A stretch of 64,000 nucleotides of DNA from DATJPY01 sp035506135 (GTDB lineage: Bacteria; Myxococcota_A; UBA9160; PR03), in the NCBI GenBank assembly GCA_035506135.1, contig DATJPY010000112.1:62001-126000 (forward strand), read 5' to 3'. Each line of letters begins with the position of its first letter. The stretch's first letter is position 1. The notes under the pieces were generated by a model, which saw nothing but the letters and a program-made list of their open reading frames with translations, was not told where the DNA came from and did no database searches. The position numbers were made by a program, and so were the translations under genes. Below are positions 40,541 to 51,482 of this stretch, in pieces.

Positions 40541-41398
40541 GTGAGCGCCGCCTGGATCGTCGATGTCGGCGACGCCGACTTCGAGCGCGAGGTGGTCGAG
40601 CGCTCGCGCACGACGCCCGTGGTGGTCGACTTCTGGGCGCCGTGGTGCGGGCCCTGCCGGGTGCTCGGGCCGCTGCTCGAGCGGCTCGCGGATCAGCACC
40701 GCGGCGCGTTCGTCCTGGCGCGCGTCGACGTCGATCGAAACCCCGCTCTCGCGCAGGCCTTCCAGGTCCGCAGCATCCCCGCGGTGAAGGCGTTTCGCGA
40801 TGCGGCGCTCGTCGCGGAGTTCGAGGGCGCCCAGCCCGAGAGCGTGCTGCGGCGCTTCGTCGAGGCGCTGCTTCCGAGCGATGCCGATCGCGCCGCGCAG
40901 GCCGGCGAGGCGGCTGCCGCGGCGGGCGATCCCACCCGCGCGGAGGAGCGCTTTCGCGCGGCGCTGGCCCTCGACCCTCGCCATCCGGGAGCCAGCTTGG
41001 GCCTTGGCCGCCTCCACGCGGCGCGCGGCGAGGCGGAGCAGGCGCTCGAGTGCCTGGACGGGATCGGGCCCGGCACCCCGGCGTCGGCGGAGGCCGCTCG
41101 CCTGGCCGCGTCGCTGCGGACCGGGCAGGCGGGAGGGGGCGACGAGGGCGAGCTCCGCCGCCGTGTCGAGGCGGACCCTGGCGACGCCGCCGCGCGCGTG
41201 GAGCTAGGCCGGCTCCTCGCCGCGCGCGGGCAGCACGAGGCCGCTCTCGAGGCGCTGCTCGAGGCCATCCGCCGAGACCCCCATCATGCGGACGACGCCG
41301 CGCGGCGCGCCATGCTGGATCTCTTCGAGATCCTGGGGCCCGAGCACCCGCTCACCCAGCGCTACCGCCCCGCGCTCGCCCGCGTCCTGTTCCGCTAG
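40541..41398 (+). CDS. CnoX/YbbN-like chaperedoxin (thioredoxin plus TPR)
   Basis: The 285-residue protein has an N-terminal thioredoxin domain (1-110) with a fully active-looking WCGPC (Cys36, Cys39) in FWAPWCGPCRVLGPLL, then TPR-like repeats (about 118-285: EAAAAAGDPTRAEERFRAAL, ARVELGRLLAARGQHEAALE). This is the layout of CnoX, a chaperone that protects proteins from chlorine stress and hands them to GroEL or DnaK. E. coli CnoX lost the catalytic cysteine pair, whereas this protein keeps it, as in Caulobacter-type CnoX. The GTG is chosen because it starts right before the thioredoxin fold. Confidence 0.83.
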   Translation: MSAAWIVDVGDADFEREVVERSRTTPVVVDFWAPWCGPCRVLGPLLERLADQHRGAFVLARVDVDRNPALAQAFQVRSIPAVKAFRDAALVAEFEGAQPESVLRRFVEALLPSDADRAAQAGEAAAAAGDPTRAEERFRAALALDPRHPGASLGLGRLHAARGEAEQALECLDGIGPGTPASAEAARLAASLRTGQAGGGDEGELRRRVEADPGDAAARVELGRLLAARGQHEAALEALLEAIRRDPHHADDAARRAMLDLFEILGPEHPLTQRYRPALARVLFR

Positions 41399-41479
41399 CA
41401 ATCCGTCCCTCGCATCGTACTCCGGCAAGTCGCGCCTCCGTCCGGTCGATACGGAGGGGGAAGCCACCCGCGAGACGCC

Positions 41480-42457
41480 ATGGCGACCATCCTCGTGATC
41501 GACGACTCCGGCTCGGCGCGCGCGGCGATCCGCCAGGCGCTCGAGGCGTCCGGACGCGTCGACCGCATCCTCGAGGCCGGCGACGGCCTGATCGGCCTGC
41601 GCCTCCTCCTGGCCGAGGAGATCGACGCCGCGATCTGCGACCTCGAGATGCCGGGCCTCGACGGCGAGAAGCTGCTCGCTGCGCGGCGCTGCCGACCCGG
41701 CGGCGAGGAGATCCCCTTCCTGTTCCTGACCGGGAGCCGCGATCCGGAGCGCCTGGTGCGGCTTCTGCGCAGCGGCGCCAGCGACACCATCCCGAAGCCC
41801 TTCCATCCCGCGGAGCTGATCGCGCGCCTCGAGCTGCAGCTCCGGCTGCGCCGCCTGCAGTCGGAGCTGCGCGAGAAGAACGCGACGCTCGCGCGGCTCT
41901 CCACCACCGACGCGGTGACCGAGCTGCGCTCGCGCCGCTACGTGGGCGAGCTGCTCGCCATCGAGGTGCTGCGCGCCACCCGCTATCGCACGCCGTTGTC
42001 GGTGCTGATGGCCGACCTCGATCACTTCAAGCGCATCAACGACGTGCATGGGCACCGCGCAGGCGATGTCGTGCTGGCCGGTGTCGGCGCGGCGATCCGG
42101 GGAGCCCTCCGCGCGACCGACGCTGCCGGCCGCTACGGCGGCGAGGAGATCCTGATCGTCCTCCCGCAGACCGACCTCGAAGGCGCGCGCGTGCTGGCCG
42201 AACGCCTGCGGCTCGCGGTCGAGCAGGCCGAGTTCGAGATCGGCGGCGCGAGCGTCTCGATCACCGTGAGCGTCGGCGTCGCGTCACTCGGCGGCGACGT
42301 GCGAAGCGCCGACGACCTCGTCGAGGCGGCCGACGGTGCCCTCTACGGGGCCAAGGCGGCGGGTCGCAACCGGGTGGTGCTGGCGCGCGCGCTTCCGGGA
42401 GTCGATACTCCTCCAGCCAGTCGGACGCCCGAACGCGCCGTCGGGAGGAAGAGATGA
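41480..42457 (+). CDS. Response regulator with GGDEF diguanylate cyclase domain
   Basis: The 325-residue protein joins a receiver domain (1-125: ILVIDDSGSARAAI, phospho-acceptor Asp in CDLEMPGLDG, Lys in PKPFHPAE) to a GGDEF domain through a coiled-coil linker. The cyclase motif is GGEEI, a permitted GGEEF variant, and the inhibitory I-site RxxD (RATD) lies five residues before it, so c-di-GMP synthesis with product feedback is likely. This is the PleD/WspR-like output of an unseen sensor kinase. The stop overlaps the ATG of the small membrane protein. Confidence 0.88.
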   Translation: MATILVIDDSGSARAAIRQALEASGRVDRILEAGDGLIGLRLLLAEEIDAAICDLEMPGLDGEKLLAARRCRPGGEEIPFLFLTGSRDPERLVRLLRSGASDTIPKPFHPAELIARLELQLRLRRLQSELREKNATLARLSTTDAVTELRSRRYVGELLAIEVLRATRYRTPLSVLMADLDHFKRINDVHGHRAGDVVLAGVGAAIRGALRATDAAGRYGGEEILIVLPQTDLEGARVLAERLRLAVEQAEFEIGGASVSITVSVGVASLGGDVRSADDLVEAADGALYGAKAAGRNRVVLARALPGVDTPPASRTPERAVGRKR

Positions 42458-42732
42458 GCGAGCCCGAGCGGGACGAGACGCCGGAGACCGAGCCGGAGGG
42501 CGAGGAGGTCCCGCGCAACCCGTTCGACAACCCGCTGTTCCTTCCGGTGCTGCTCTTCGGGCTGGCGCTCTGGTTCGGCTACGACGGCTGGATCAACCAG
42601 GACCCGAAGATGCTCGAGCATCTGGCTTTCAACCGCTACGGCTTCGGCTTCCTGGTGGTCGCCTTCGTCTGGTCCGCGATCCGCGCGCGCGCGGAGCTGC
42701 GGGCGGCCGCCGAGGCGAAGAAGACACAGTAG
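42454..42732 (+). CDS. Small two-span membrane protein
   Basis: The 92-residue product has an acidic N-terminus (SEPERDETPETEPEGEEVP), then two hydrophobic segments (LFLPVLLFGLALWFGYDGWI and GFGFLVVAFVWSAI) and a charged helical tail. No family is recognised. It is translationally coupled to the diguanylate cyclase (ATGA) with GGGAGGAAG upstream. It ends 1 bp from the convergent rarA stop, so real overlap of transcripts is expected. Confidence 0.68.
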   Translation: MSEPERDETPETEPEGEEVPRNPFDNPLFLPVLLFGLALWFGYDGWINQDPKMLEHLAFNRYGFGFLVVAFVWSAIRARAELRAAAEAKKTQ

Positions 42733-42733
42733 C

Positions 42734-44080
42734 TCAGGCCTTCGGCGCGCTGCGCCTCCGGCGCCACTCCGCCAGACGCCGCGCGATCGCCGCCTCGGCG
42801 CCCTCCTCGGTCGGCTCGTAGAATCGCGCATCGCCGAGCGCCGCCGGAAGATTCGGGTCCGCGACGAAGCGCTCCGGCTCGCCGTGCGGGTAGCGGTAGT
42901 CGCGCCCGTAGCCGAGCTCGCGCAGAAGCGGCGTCGGTGCGTTGCGCAGGTGGAGCGGGACGGGCAGCGAGCCGTGCTCGCGAGCCGCCTCGCCGGCGCG
43001 CTCGATCGCCCGGTAGGACGCGTTGCTCTTCGGCGCGCAGGCGAGGAAGGTCACCGCCTGCCCGAGGTTGATGCGCGCCTCGGGCATCCCGATGCGCTCG
43101 ACGGCCTGGTACGCGGCGACCGCGAGCGCGAGCGCCGCCGGCTCGGCATTCCCTACGTCCTCGGACGCGAAGACCACCATGCGGCGCGCGAGGAAGCGCG
43201 GATCCTCGCCGGCCTCGAGCATGCGCGCCGCCCAGTAGAGCGCGGCGTCGGGGTCGCTCGCGCGCAGGCTCTTGATGAACGCCGACACCACGTTGTAGTG
43301 CTCCTCGCGATCGCGATCGTGGAGCAGCACGCGGCGGCCTGCGGCCTGCTGGACGATCTCGGCGCTGAGCACGCCGCGGCCGGCCGCGAGGCTGGCCGCG
43401 GCCTCCAGCAGTCCGAGTGCGCGGCGCGCGTCGCCGTCCGCGAGTTCGGCCAGGAGCGCCACCGCACCCGGATCGGCGCGAAGGTCGGAGCTGCCGAGCC
43501 CGTGCTCGGCATCGGCGAGCGCGCGCTCGAGCAGCGTCTCGATCGCATCGCGCCCGAGCGGCGCGAGCACGTACACGCGGCAGCGAGAGAGCAGCGGCGC
43601 GATCACCTCGAACGAGGGGTTCTCGGTGGTCGCACCGATGAGCGTCACCGTCCCGGCCTCGACATGGGGGAGGAGCGCGTCCTGCTGCGCGCGGTTGAAG
43701 CGATGGATCTCGTCGAGGAAGAGCGCCGTGCGGCGGCCGGCCGCAGCCTCGCGCGCGGCGCGCTCGACCACGGCGCGCACCTCCTTCACGCCGGCATGGA
43801 CGGCCGAGAGCGCCACGAGGACCGTGCGCTTCGGGTCCCCGGCCAGGAGCGCCGCGAGCGTGGTCTTCCCGCAGCCTGGCGGGCCCCACAGGATGAGCGA
43901 GGGCAGCGCGCCCGAGTCGACCAGCACGCGGAGCGGCGCTCCGGGGCCGATCAGCGCGTCCTGACCCACCACCTCGTCGAAGGTGCGCGGTCGCATGCGG
44001 TCGGCGAGGGGAGGGCGCGCGGCGCGCGCGCTCCGGCGCGGCGGCTCGAAGAGCTCGAGGGAATCGTCGTCCGAGGACAC
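42734..44080 (-). CDS. rarA: Replication-associated recombination protein A (RarA/MgsA)
   Basis: The 448-residue AAA+ ATPase has LADRMRPRTFDEVVGQDALI at the start, Walker A GPPGCGKTTLA near residue 68, Walker B TALFLDEIHRFNRAQQDALL, and GATTENPSFEV with sensor-1 Asn. The C-terminal part (YRYPHGEPERFVADPNLP) is the tetramer domain of RarA/WRNIP1. It loads near stalled replication forks. The GTG start lies 42 bp from the divergent nadK ATG. Some database entries call this family recombination factor protein RarA or replication-associated AAA ATPase. Confidence 0.93.
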   Translation of the reverse strand: MSSDDDSLELFEPPRRSARAARPPLADRMRPRTFDEVVGQDALIGPGAPLRVLVDSGALPSLILWGPPGCGKTTLAALLAGDPKRTVLVALSAVHAGVKEVRAVVERAAREAAAGRRTALFLDEIHRFNRAQQDALLPHVEAGTVTLIGATTENPSFEVIAPLLSRCRVYVLAPLGRDAIETLLERALADAEHGLGSSDLRADPGAVALLAELADGDARRALGLLEAAASLAAGRGVLSAEIVQQAAGRRVLLHDRDREEHYNVVSAFIKSLRASDPDAALYWAARMLEAGEDPRFLARRMVVFASEDVGNAEPAALALAVAAYQAVERIGMPEARINLGQAVTFLACAPKSNASYRAIERAGEAAREHGSLPVPLHLRNAPTPLLRELGYGRDYRYPHGEPERFVADPNLPAALGDARFYEPTEEGAEAAIARRLAEWRRRRSAPKA

Positions 44081-44121
44081 GCCCCGATGCTAGCTTCCCT
44101 CCCACCCCGGAAGGCGGCAGC

Positions 44122-44982
44122 ATGGCGATCCGGACCGTCGGAGTGGCGATCAAGCCGGGCGTGCCCCGGGCGGCCGTGGCCGCGCGCGATCTCGCGAAGT
44201 GGCTCGATCAGCGCGGCGTCGCGACGCTCTTCGATCCCGACGCCGCCACGGCCGTGGGGCAGCCGGCGGCTTCGCGCGCCGAGCTCGTGCGGCGCGCCGA
44301 CCTGATCGTGGTGCTCGGCGGCGACGGCACCTTGCTCGCGGTGGCGCGGGCGGTCGAGGATCACCCCGTTCCCATCCTCGGCATCAACCTCGGGACGCTC
44401 GGCTTCCTCGCCGAGGTCTCGGTCGACGAGATGGAGCGCGCGCTCGGTCGCGCGCTGGCGGGCGAGCTTCGCATCGAGGAGCGCATGCGGCTCGACGTCG
44501 AGCACGCCCGCGGAGGCGCGGTGCTCCGCCGCTATCGCGCGTTGAACGATGCCGTCATCACCAACCGCGGCGCGCTGGCGCGCATCATCGACCTCGAGAC
44601 GCACGCCGACGGCCAGCCCGTCACGACCTATCACGCCGACGGGCTGATCGTCGCGACGCCCACCGGCTCGACGGCCTACTCGCTGTCGGCGGGCGGCCCG
44701 ATCCTGCTGCCGGGCGTGCAGTCGTTCCTGCTGACGCCGATCTGTCCGCACACGCTGACGCAGCGGCCGCTGGTGCTGCCGGACTCGGCGCACCTCGAGG
44801 TGGTGGTCCACGCGCTGGGCGGCGAGGTGCAGCTCACCGTCGACGGGCAGCACGGCGATCGCCTGGAGGACGGCGACCGCGTGCGCGTGCAGCGCTCCGC
44901 GCACCCCGCCCACCTCCTGGTGGCGCCCCTGCGCAGCCGCTTCGAGGTGCTGCGCAACAAGCTTCGCTGGGGCGAGCGTTGA
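44122..44982 (+). CDS. nadK: NAD kinase
   Basis: The 286-residue protein has the NAD kinase signature VVLGGDGTLLAVARA with the catalytic Asp, NLGTLGFLAEV, ALNDAVITNRG and YHADGLIVATPTGSTAYSLS. It phosphorylates NAD to NADP. GGAAGG lies before the ATG. Its stop overlaps the TTG of recN (TTGA), a frequent gene pairing in bacteria. Confidence 0.95.
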   Translation: MAIRTVGVAIKPGVPRAAVAARDLAKWLDQRGVATLFDPDAATAVGQPAASRAELVRRADLIVVLGGDGTLLAVARAVEDHPVPILGINLGTLGFLAEVSVDEMERALGRALAGELRIEERMRLDVEHARGGAVLRRYRALNDAVITNRGALARIIDLETHADGQPVTTYHADGLIVATPTGSTAYSLSAGGPILLPGVQSFLLTPICPHTLTQRPLVLPDSAHLEVVVHALGGEVQLTVDGQHGDRLEDGDRVRVQRSAHPAHLLVAPLRSRFEVLRNKLRWGER

Positions 44983-46727
44983 TCGAGACGCTGCGGATCG
45001 CGGATCTCGCCGTGGTCGAGAGCGCCGAGCTCGAGTTCGGACCGGGCCTGAACGTGCTGACGGGCGAGACCGGCGCGGGAAAGTCGATCGTGCTCGGCGC
45101 GCTCGCCCTGCTGGCCGGAGCGCGCGCGGCCGGCGACGCCGTGCGCGAAGGCGCCGAGGAGGCGCGCGTCGAGGCCGTGTTCCGCACCGCGGGGCTTCCC
45201 GATCTCGAGGCGGAGCTCGCCGCGCGCGGGCTCGCGACGGACGACCACGAGCTGGTGGTGTCGCGCAGCGTGAGCCGCACCGGGCGCAGCCGCGCGCAGG
45301 TCGGCGGTCGACTCGTTCCGGTGTCGGCGCTCGCCGAGCTGTTTGCCGGCCGGCTCGAGATTTCGAGCCAGCACGAGTCTCAGGCGCTGCGGCGCGCCGA
45401 GAGCCACGGCCGGCTGCTCGACGCTTTCGGGGGCCTCGAGGCCGTGCGCGCGCGCGTCGAGCAGGGCCATGCCGCTCTGCGCGCGCTGCGTGCGGAGCGC
45501 GAGCGGCTCGAGGCGGACACCGAGGAGCGCGCCCGCCGCCGCGACTTCCTCGCCTTCCAGCTCGGCGAGATCGACGCGGCGCGGCTCGCCCCGGGCGAGC
45601 TCGACGCGCTGCCCGCCGAGCATGCGCGGCTTGCGCACGCCGAGGCGCTGCGCGCCGCGGCGGCGAGCGCCGCGGCGCGGCTCTCGGGCGATGCGGCGCA
45701 GGCGGATGCGCCGGGAGCCTGCGACCTGGTCGGGGGCGCTGCTCGCGAGCTCGAGCCGCTGCTGCGGATCGACCCGGCGCTGGCGGCGCTCGCCGAGCGG
45801 CTGCGCGCAGCGGCGAGCGATCTCGCCGATGCGGCGCGCGATCTCGAGCGCTACGCGGACGGCGTCGACGTCGATCCCTCGCGGCGCGCGGCGGTGGAGG
45901 AGCGCCTCGCCGAGCTCGAGCGGCTGCGGCGCAAGTACGGGCGCGGCGAGGCGGAGATCGCCGCCCAGCGAGAGCGGCTGGCCGCCGAGCTGGACGCGAT
46001 CGCCGGCAGCGACGACCGCGGCCGCGAGCTCGCGGCGCGCGAGGTCGAGCGCGCCTCGCAGCTTGCGGCCGACGCCGCGGAGCTGTCGCAGGGCCGGCGC
46101 GCGGCGGCGGGCCACCTCGCCGGCGAGGTGGAGGGCGCGCTCGCCGGGCTCGCGCTGCCCGGTGCGCGCCTGGTGGTGGGCCTCGAGCCCGTCCTCGCCC
46201 CGGACGGCCTTCCGTGCGGCGCGACCGGCGCCGAGCAGGTCGAGCTGCTCTTCTCCGCGGACCGCGGCGGAAGCCCGCGGCCGCTGCGCAAGGTGGCGTC
46301 GGGGGGCGAGCTGTCGCGCCTCTTCCTCGCGCTCAAGAATGCACTGCGCCGGAGCGAGGCCGGCATGGTGCTGGTGTTCGACGAGGTCGACGCCGGAATC
46401 GGCGGACACACGGCAGACCGCGTGGGCGCCGTGCTGGCGGAGCTCGCCGCCGACCACCAGGTGCTCTGCATCACGCACCTGCCGCAGATCGCCGCCCAGG
46501 CCGCGACGCATCTGCGCGTCGAGAAGAGCGCGCGCGACGGCCGCGCAGGGACTCGGGTGGTGCAGCTCGCCGCCGCGCAGCGCGTCGAGGAGCTGGCGCG
46601 TATGGCGGGGGGCGCCGCCGTCACCGAGGCGACGCGCCGGCATGCCCGCGAGCTGCTGCGCGGCGGCCGCAGGAGCCGTGGGACCGAGCGGGCCGTCACC
46701 CCGCCGGGCGAGCGGTCGCCGCGATAA
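44979..46727 (+). CDS. recN: DNA repair protein RecN
   Basis: The 582-residue protein is an SMC-like ATPase with Walker A LTGETGAGKSIVLGAL near the N-terminus, two long Ala/Glu/Arg-rich coiled-coil arms, the ABC signature VASGGELSRLFLALK and Walker B VLVFDEVDAGIGG. It helps hold broken DNA ends during double-strand-break repair. The TTG start fits ETLRIADLAVVESAELEFGP, the RecN start, and overlaps the nadK stop. The tail after residue 560 (GTERAVTPPGERSPR) is extra. Confidence 0.93.
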   Translation: MIETLRIADLAVVESAELEFGPGLNVLTGETGAGKSIVLGALALLAGARAAGDAVREGAEEARVEAVFRTAGLPDLEAELAARGLATDDHELVVSRSVSRTGRSRAQVGGRLVPVSALAELFAGRLEISSQHESQALRRAESHGRLLDAFGGLEAVRARVEQGHAALRALRAERERLEADTEERARRRDFLAFQLGEIDAARLAPGELDALPAEHARLAHAEALRAAAASAAARLSGDAAQADAPGACDLVGGAARELEPLLRIDPALAALAERLRAAASDLADAARDLERYADGVDVDPSRRAAVEERLAELERLRRKYGRGEAEIAAQRERLAAELDAIAGSDDRGRELAAREVERASQLAADAAELSQGRRAAAGHLAGEVEGALAGLALPGARLVVGLEPVLAPDGLPCGATGAEQVELLFSADRGGSPRPLRKVASGGELSRLFLALKNALRRSEAGMVLVFDEVDAGIGGHTADRVGAVLAELAADHQVLCITHLPQIAAQAATHLRVEKSARDGRAGTRVVQLAAAQRVEELARMAGGAAVTEATRRHARELLRGGRRSRGTERAVTPPGERSPR

Positions 46728-46784
46728 AGCCCGCGCCGCGGCGCTCCGAAGAGCCACGCGGGCGCGAGCGCCCGTGGAGGAGCC

Positions 46785-47159
46785 ATGGAGCCCTCGAATC
46801 CGGCCGCTCCCGAGCGCGCCGCCGGTCGGCCGGTGCCCCCGGGCGCACAGATCCGCGTCATGGCGGGCTTCTTCGAGGGCCTCGAGCTCCCGATCGACCG
46901 CGAGTGGCTCGTGATCGGGCGCGGCAAGAGCGCGGAGATCATGATCGCCGAGCCGACCATCTCGCGCGCGCACGCCGCAATCGGCTACGACGGCGGCGGC
47001 TTCTTCGTACAGGACCTGCGCAGCACCAACGGGACGCTGGTGAACGGCGAGCGCCGCGAGCGCGCGTCGCTCCGCGACCACGACGAGATCCAGATCGGAC
47101 GGCTCCACCTCCTCGTGCGGCTGCCCGCGCTCGAGAACGGCGACGCGGCGAGCCGCTGA
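46785..47159 (+). CDS. FHA-domain protein
   Basis: The 124-residue protein is essentially one forkhead-associated domain: LVIGRGKSAEIMI, TISRAHAAIGYDGGGFFVQD and RSTNGTLVNGERRERASLRD show the phosphothreonine-binding loops (Arg in GRG, Ser, and STNGT). It should read phosphothreonine on a partner, suggesting Ser/Thr kinase signalling elsewhere in the genome. It sits between recN and secA with its own ATG after GGAGG. Confidence 0.86.
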   Translation: MEPSNPAAPERAAGRPVPPGAQIRVMAGFFEGLELPIDREWLVIGRGKSAEIMIAEPTISRAHAAIGYDGGGFFVQDLRSTNGTLVNGERRERASLRDHDEIQIGRLHLLVRLPALENGDAASR

Positions 47160-47175
47160 GCGCGCCGCGCGCGCT

Positions 47176-47204
47176 TTGCCCCGCCCGGAGCCGTTCCCTA
47201 CCTT
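47176..47204 (+). promoter_or_regulatory. Sigma70-like promoter of secA
   Basis: TTGCCC (47176-47181) and TACCTT (47199-47204) have a 17-bp spacer. Transcription would begin near 47211, about 29 nt before the secA ATG. Confidence 0.5.
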
Positions 47205-47239
47205 CCCCGAACCCGCCCCCGGAGCCCATCCGCACCTCG

Positions 47240-50044
<2,805 letters not shown>

Positions 50045-50045
50045 G

Positions 50046-51257
50046 TTGATCGCCCACCCGAGCGCCTCGCGATCCGCCGCCGTGCCCGGCTTCCGGGCCG
50101 CCGGCGTGCGCTGCGGCATCAAGCGGCAGGGACTCGATCTCGCGCTCATCGCGAGCGACGGCCCTGCGGCGGCGGCGGGCGTCTTCACGCGCTCGAGCGT
50201 GGTCGGCGCGCCGGTGGAGCTCTCGCGCGAGCGGGTGCGCAGCGGACGCGCGCGCGTCATCGTGGCCAACAGCGGCGTCTCGAACGTGGCGATGGGTGCG
50301 CGCGGCCGCGCCGACGCCCGCGCCATGACCGCGGCGGCTGCGCGCGCCCTCGGCTGCCGGCCGGAGGAGGTGCTGGTCGCGTCGACGGGCGTGATCGGGC
50401 ACCCCCTCCCGATCGCGCGCATCCGCGCGGGCCTGCCGCGCGCGGTGCGTTCACTGCGCGGTGACGGCCTCGGCGCCGCGGCGCGCGCGATCATGACCAC
50501 CGACACGATCCCGAAGGTCGCGGTGTTGCACACGCGCATCGACGGGCGCCGCGTCACGCTCGCCGGGATCGCCAAGGGCTCTGGGATGATCGAGCCCAAC
50601 CTGGCGACGATGCTCTCGTTCCTCTTGACCGACGCGGCCGTGGCGCCACCGCTCCTGCGCCGCATGCTCCGCGACGCCTGCCGCACGAGCTTCAACCGCC
50701 TGACGGTCGACGGCGAGACGTCGACCAGCGACACGGTGCTGCTCCTCGCCAACGGACGCGCCGGCCACGCGACGCTGCGCGACCCGGCGAGCGCCGGGGC
50801 GCGGCGCCTTGCTACCGCGCTCACGGAGCTCTCGGAGTCGCTGGCGCGCGCGCTCGCGCGCGACGGCGAGGGCGCGACCAAGCTCGTGACGGTGCGGGTC
50901 GCTGGCGCACGCAGCGGCGCCGAGGCCGAGCGGGCGGCCCGGCGGATCGCCAACTCGATGCTGGTCAAGACGGCGCTGTTCGGGGGCGACCCGAACTGGG
51001 GGCGCATCCTGCAGACCGTGGGCGCGGCGCGGGTGCGGATCGCGCTCGCGCGCGCCGAGGTGCGACTCGCGGGAGTCGTGGTCTGGCGCCACGGCGCGCC
51101 GACCGGCCCGGCGGCGCGCGCTCGCGCCGGGCGCGCGCTGCGAGCCCGGGAGATCGAGGTCTCGATCGACCTCGGCGCCGGGCGCCACGGGACGACGGTC
51201 TGGACCTGCGACCTCTCGTACGACTACGTACGCATCAACGCCGACTACACGACCTGA
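50046..51257 (+). CDS. argJ: Ornithine acetyltransferase / N-acetylglutamate synthase ArgJ
   Basis: The protein contains the ArgJ self-cleavage site GMIEPNLATML (the chain breaks before the Thr), KVAVLHTRIDG, NRLTVDGETSTSDTVLLLAN and GDPNWGRI. It recycles the acetyl group in arginine synthesis. I give the TTG at 50046 (403 residues), one base after the secA stop; a GTG at 50082 would give 391 residues starting VPGFRAAGVRCGIK and fits known N-termini equally well. Neither has a clear ribosome site. Arginine genes elsewhere are not in the window. Confidence 0.9.
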   Translation: MIAHPSASRSAAVPGFRAAGVRCGIKRQGLDLALIASDGPAAAAGVFTRSSVVGAPVELSRERVRSGRARVIVANSGVSNVAMGARGRADARAMTAAAARALGCRPEEVLVASTGVIGHPLPIARIRAGLPRAVRSLRGDGLGAAARAIMTTDTIPKVAVLHTRIDGRRVTLAGIAKGSGMIEPNLATMLSFLLTDAAVAPPLLRRMLRDACRTSFNRLTVDGETSTSDTVLLLANGRAGHATLRDPASAGARRLATALTELSESLARALARDGEGATKLVTVRVAGARSGAEAERAARRIANSMLVKTALFGGDPNWGRILQTVGAARVRIALARAEVRLAGVVVWRHGAPTGPAARARAGRALRAREIEVSIDLGAGRHGTTVWTCDLSYDYVRINADYTT

Positions 51258-51288
51258 CCGAAAGCGCCGGCGCGGCGGCGGCTTAGCG

Positions 51289-51318
51289 TTGACGCCGGCG
51301 GGTGCGCTCTGCTATCCC
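51289..51318 (+). promoter_or_regulatory. Sigma70-like promoter of the rpsB operon
   Basis: TTGACG (51289-51294) and TATCCC (51313-51318) are 18 bp apart. The transcript would have a leader of about 155 nt before rpsB, long and GC-rich. Confidence 0.55.
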
Positions 51319-51420
51319 CGACACACTTCACACGCCCCGGACCGCCCGAGCGGTGTCCGGACCCGGCGCGAGGGGACGCGAGTCCGCTCGGCCGAGCCCG
51401 GAGGTCGGGACACGGTGGGT

Positions 51421-51440
51421 CCGCCGCGAGCTCGCGGCGG
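51421..51440 (+). promoter_or_regulatory. Perfect palindrome in the rpsB leader
   Basis: CCGCCGCGAG is followed at once by its exact complement CTCGCGGCGG, 20 bp with no mismatch. In the RNA this forms a strong hairpin 42 nt before the rpsB ATG. Leaders of rpsB-tsf are autoregulated by S2 in other bacteria; this may be the equivalent element, or an operator at DNA level. Confidence 0.45.
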
Positions 51441-51482
51441 AGCCACGGCCGGGGCGGAGGACCAACCGCGAAGGAGATCTGC

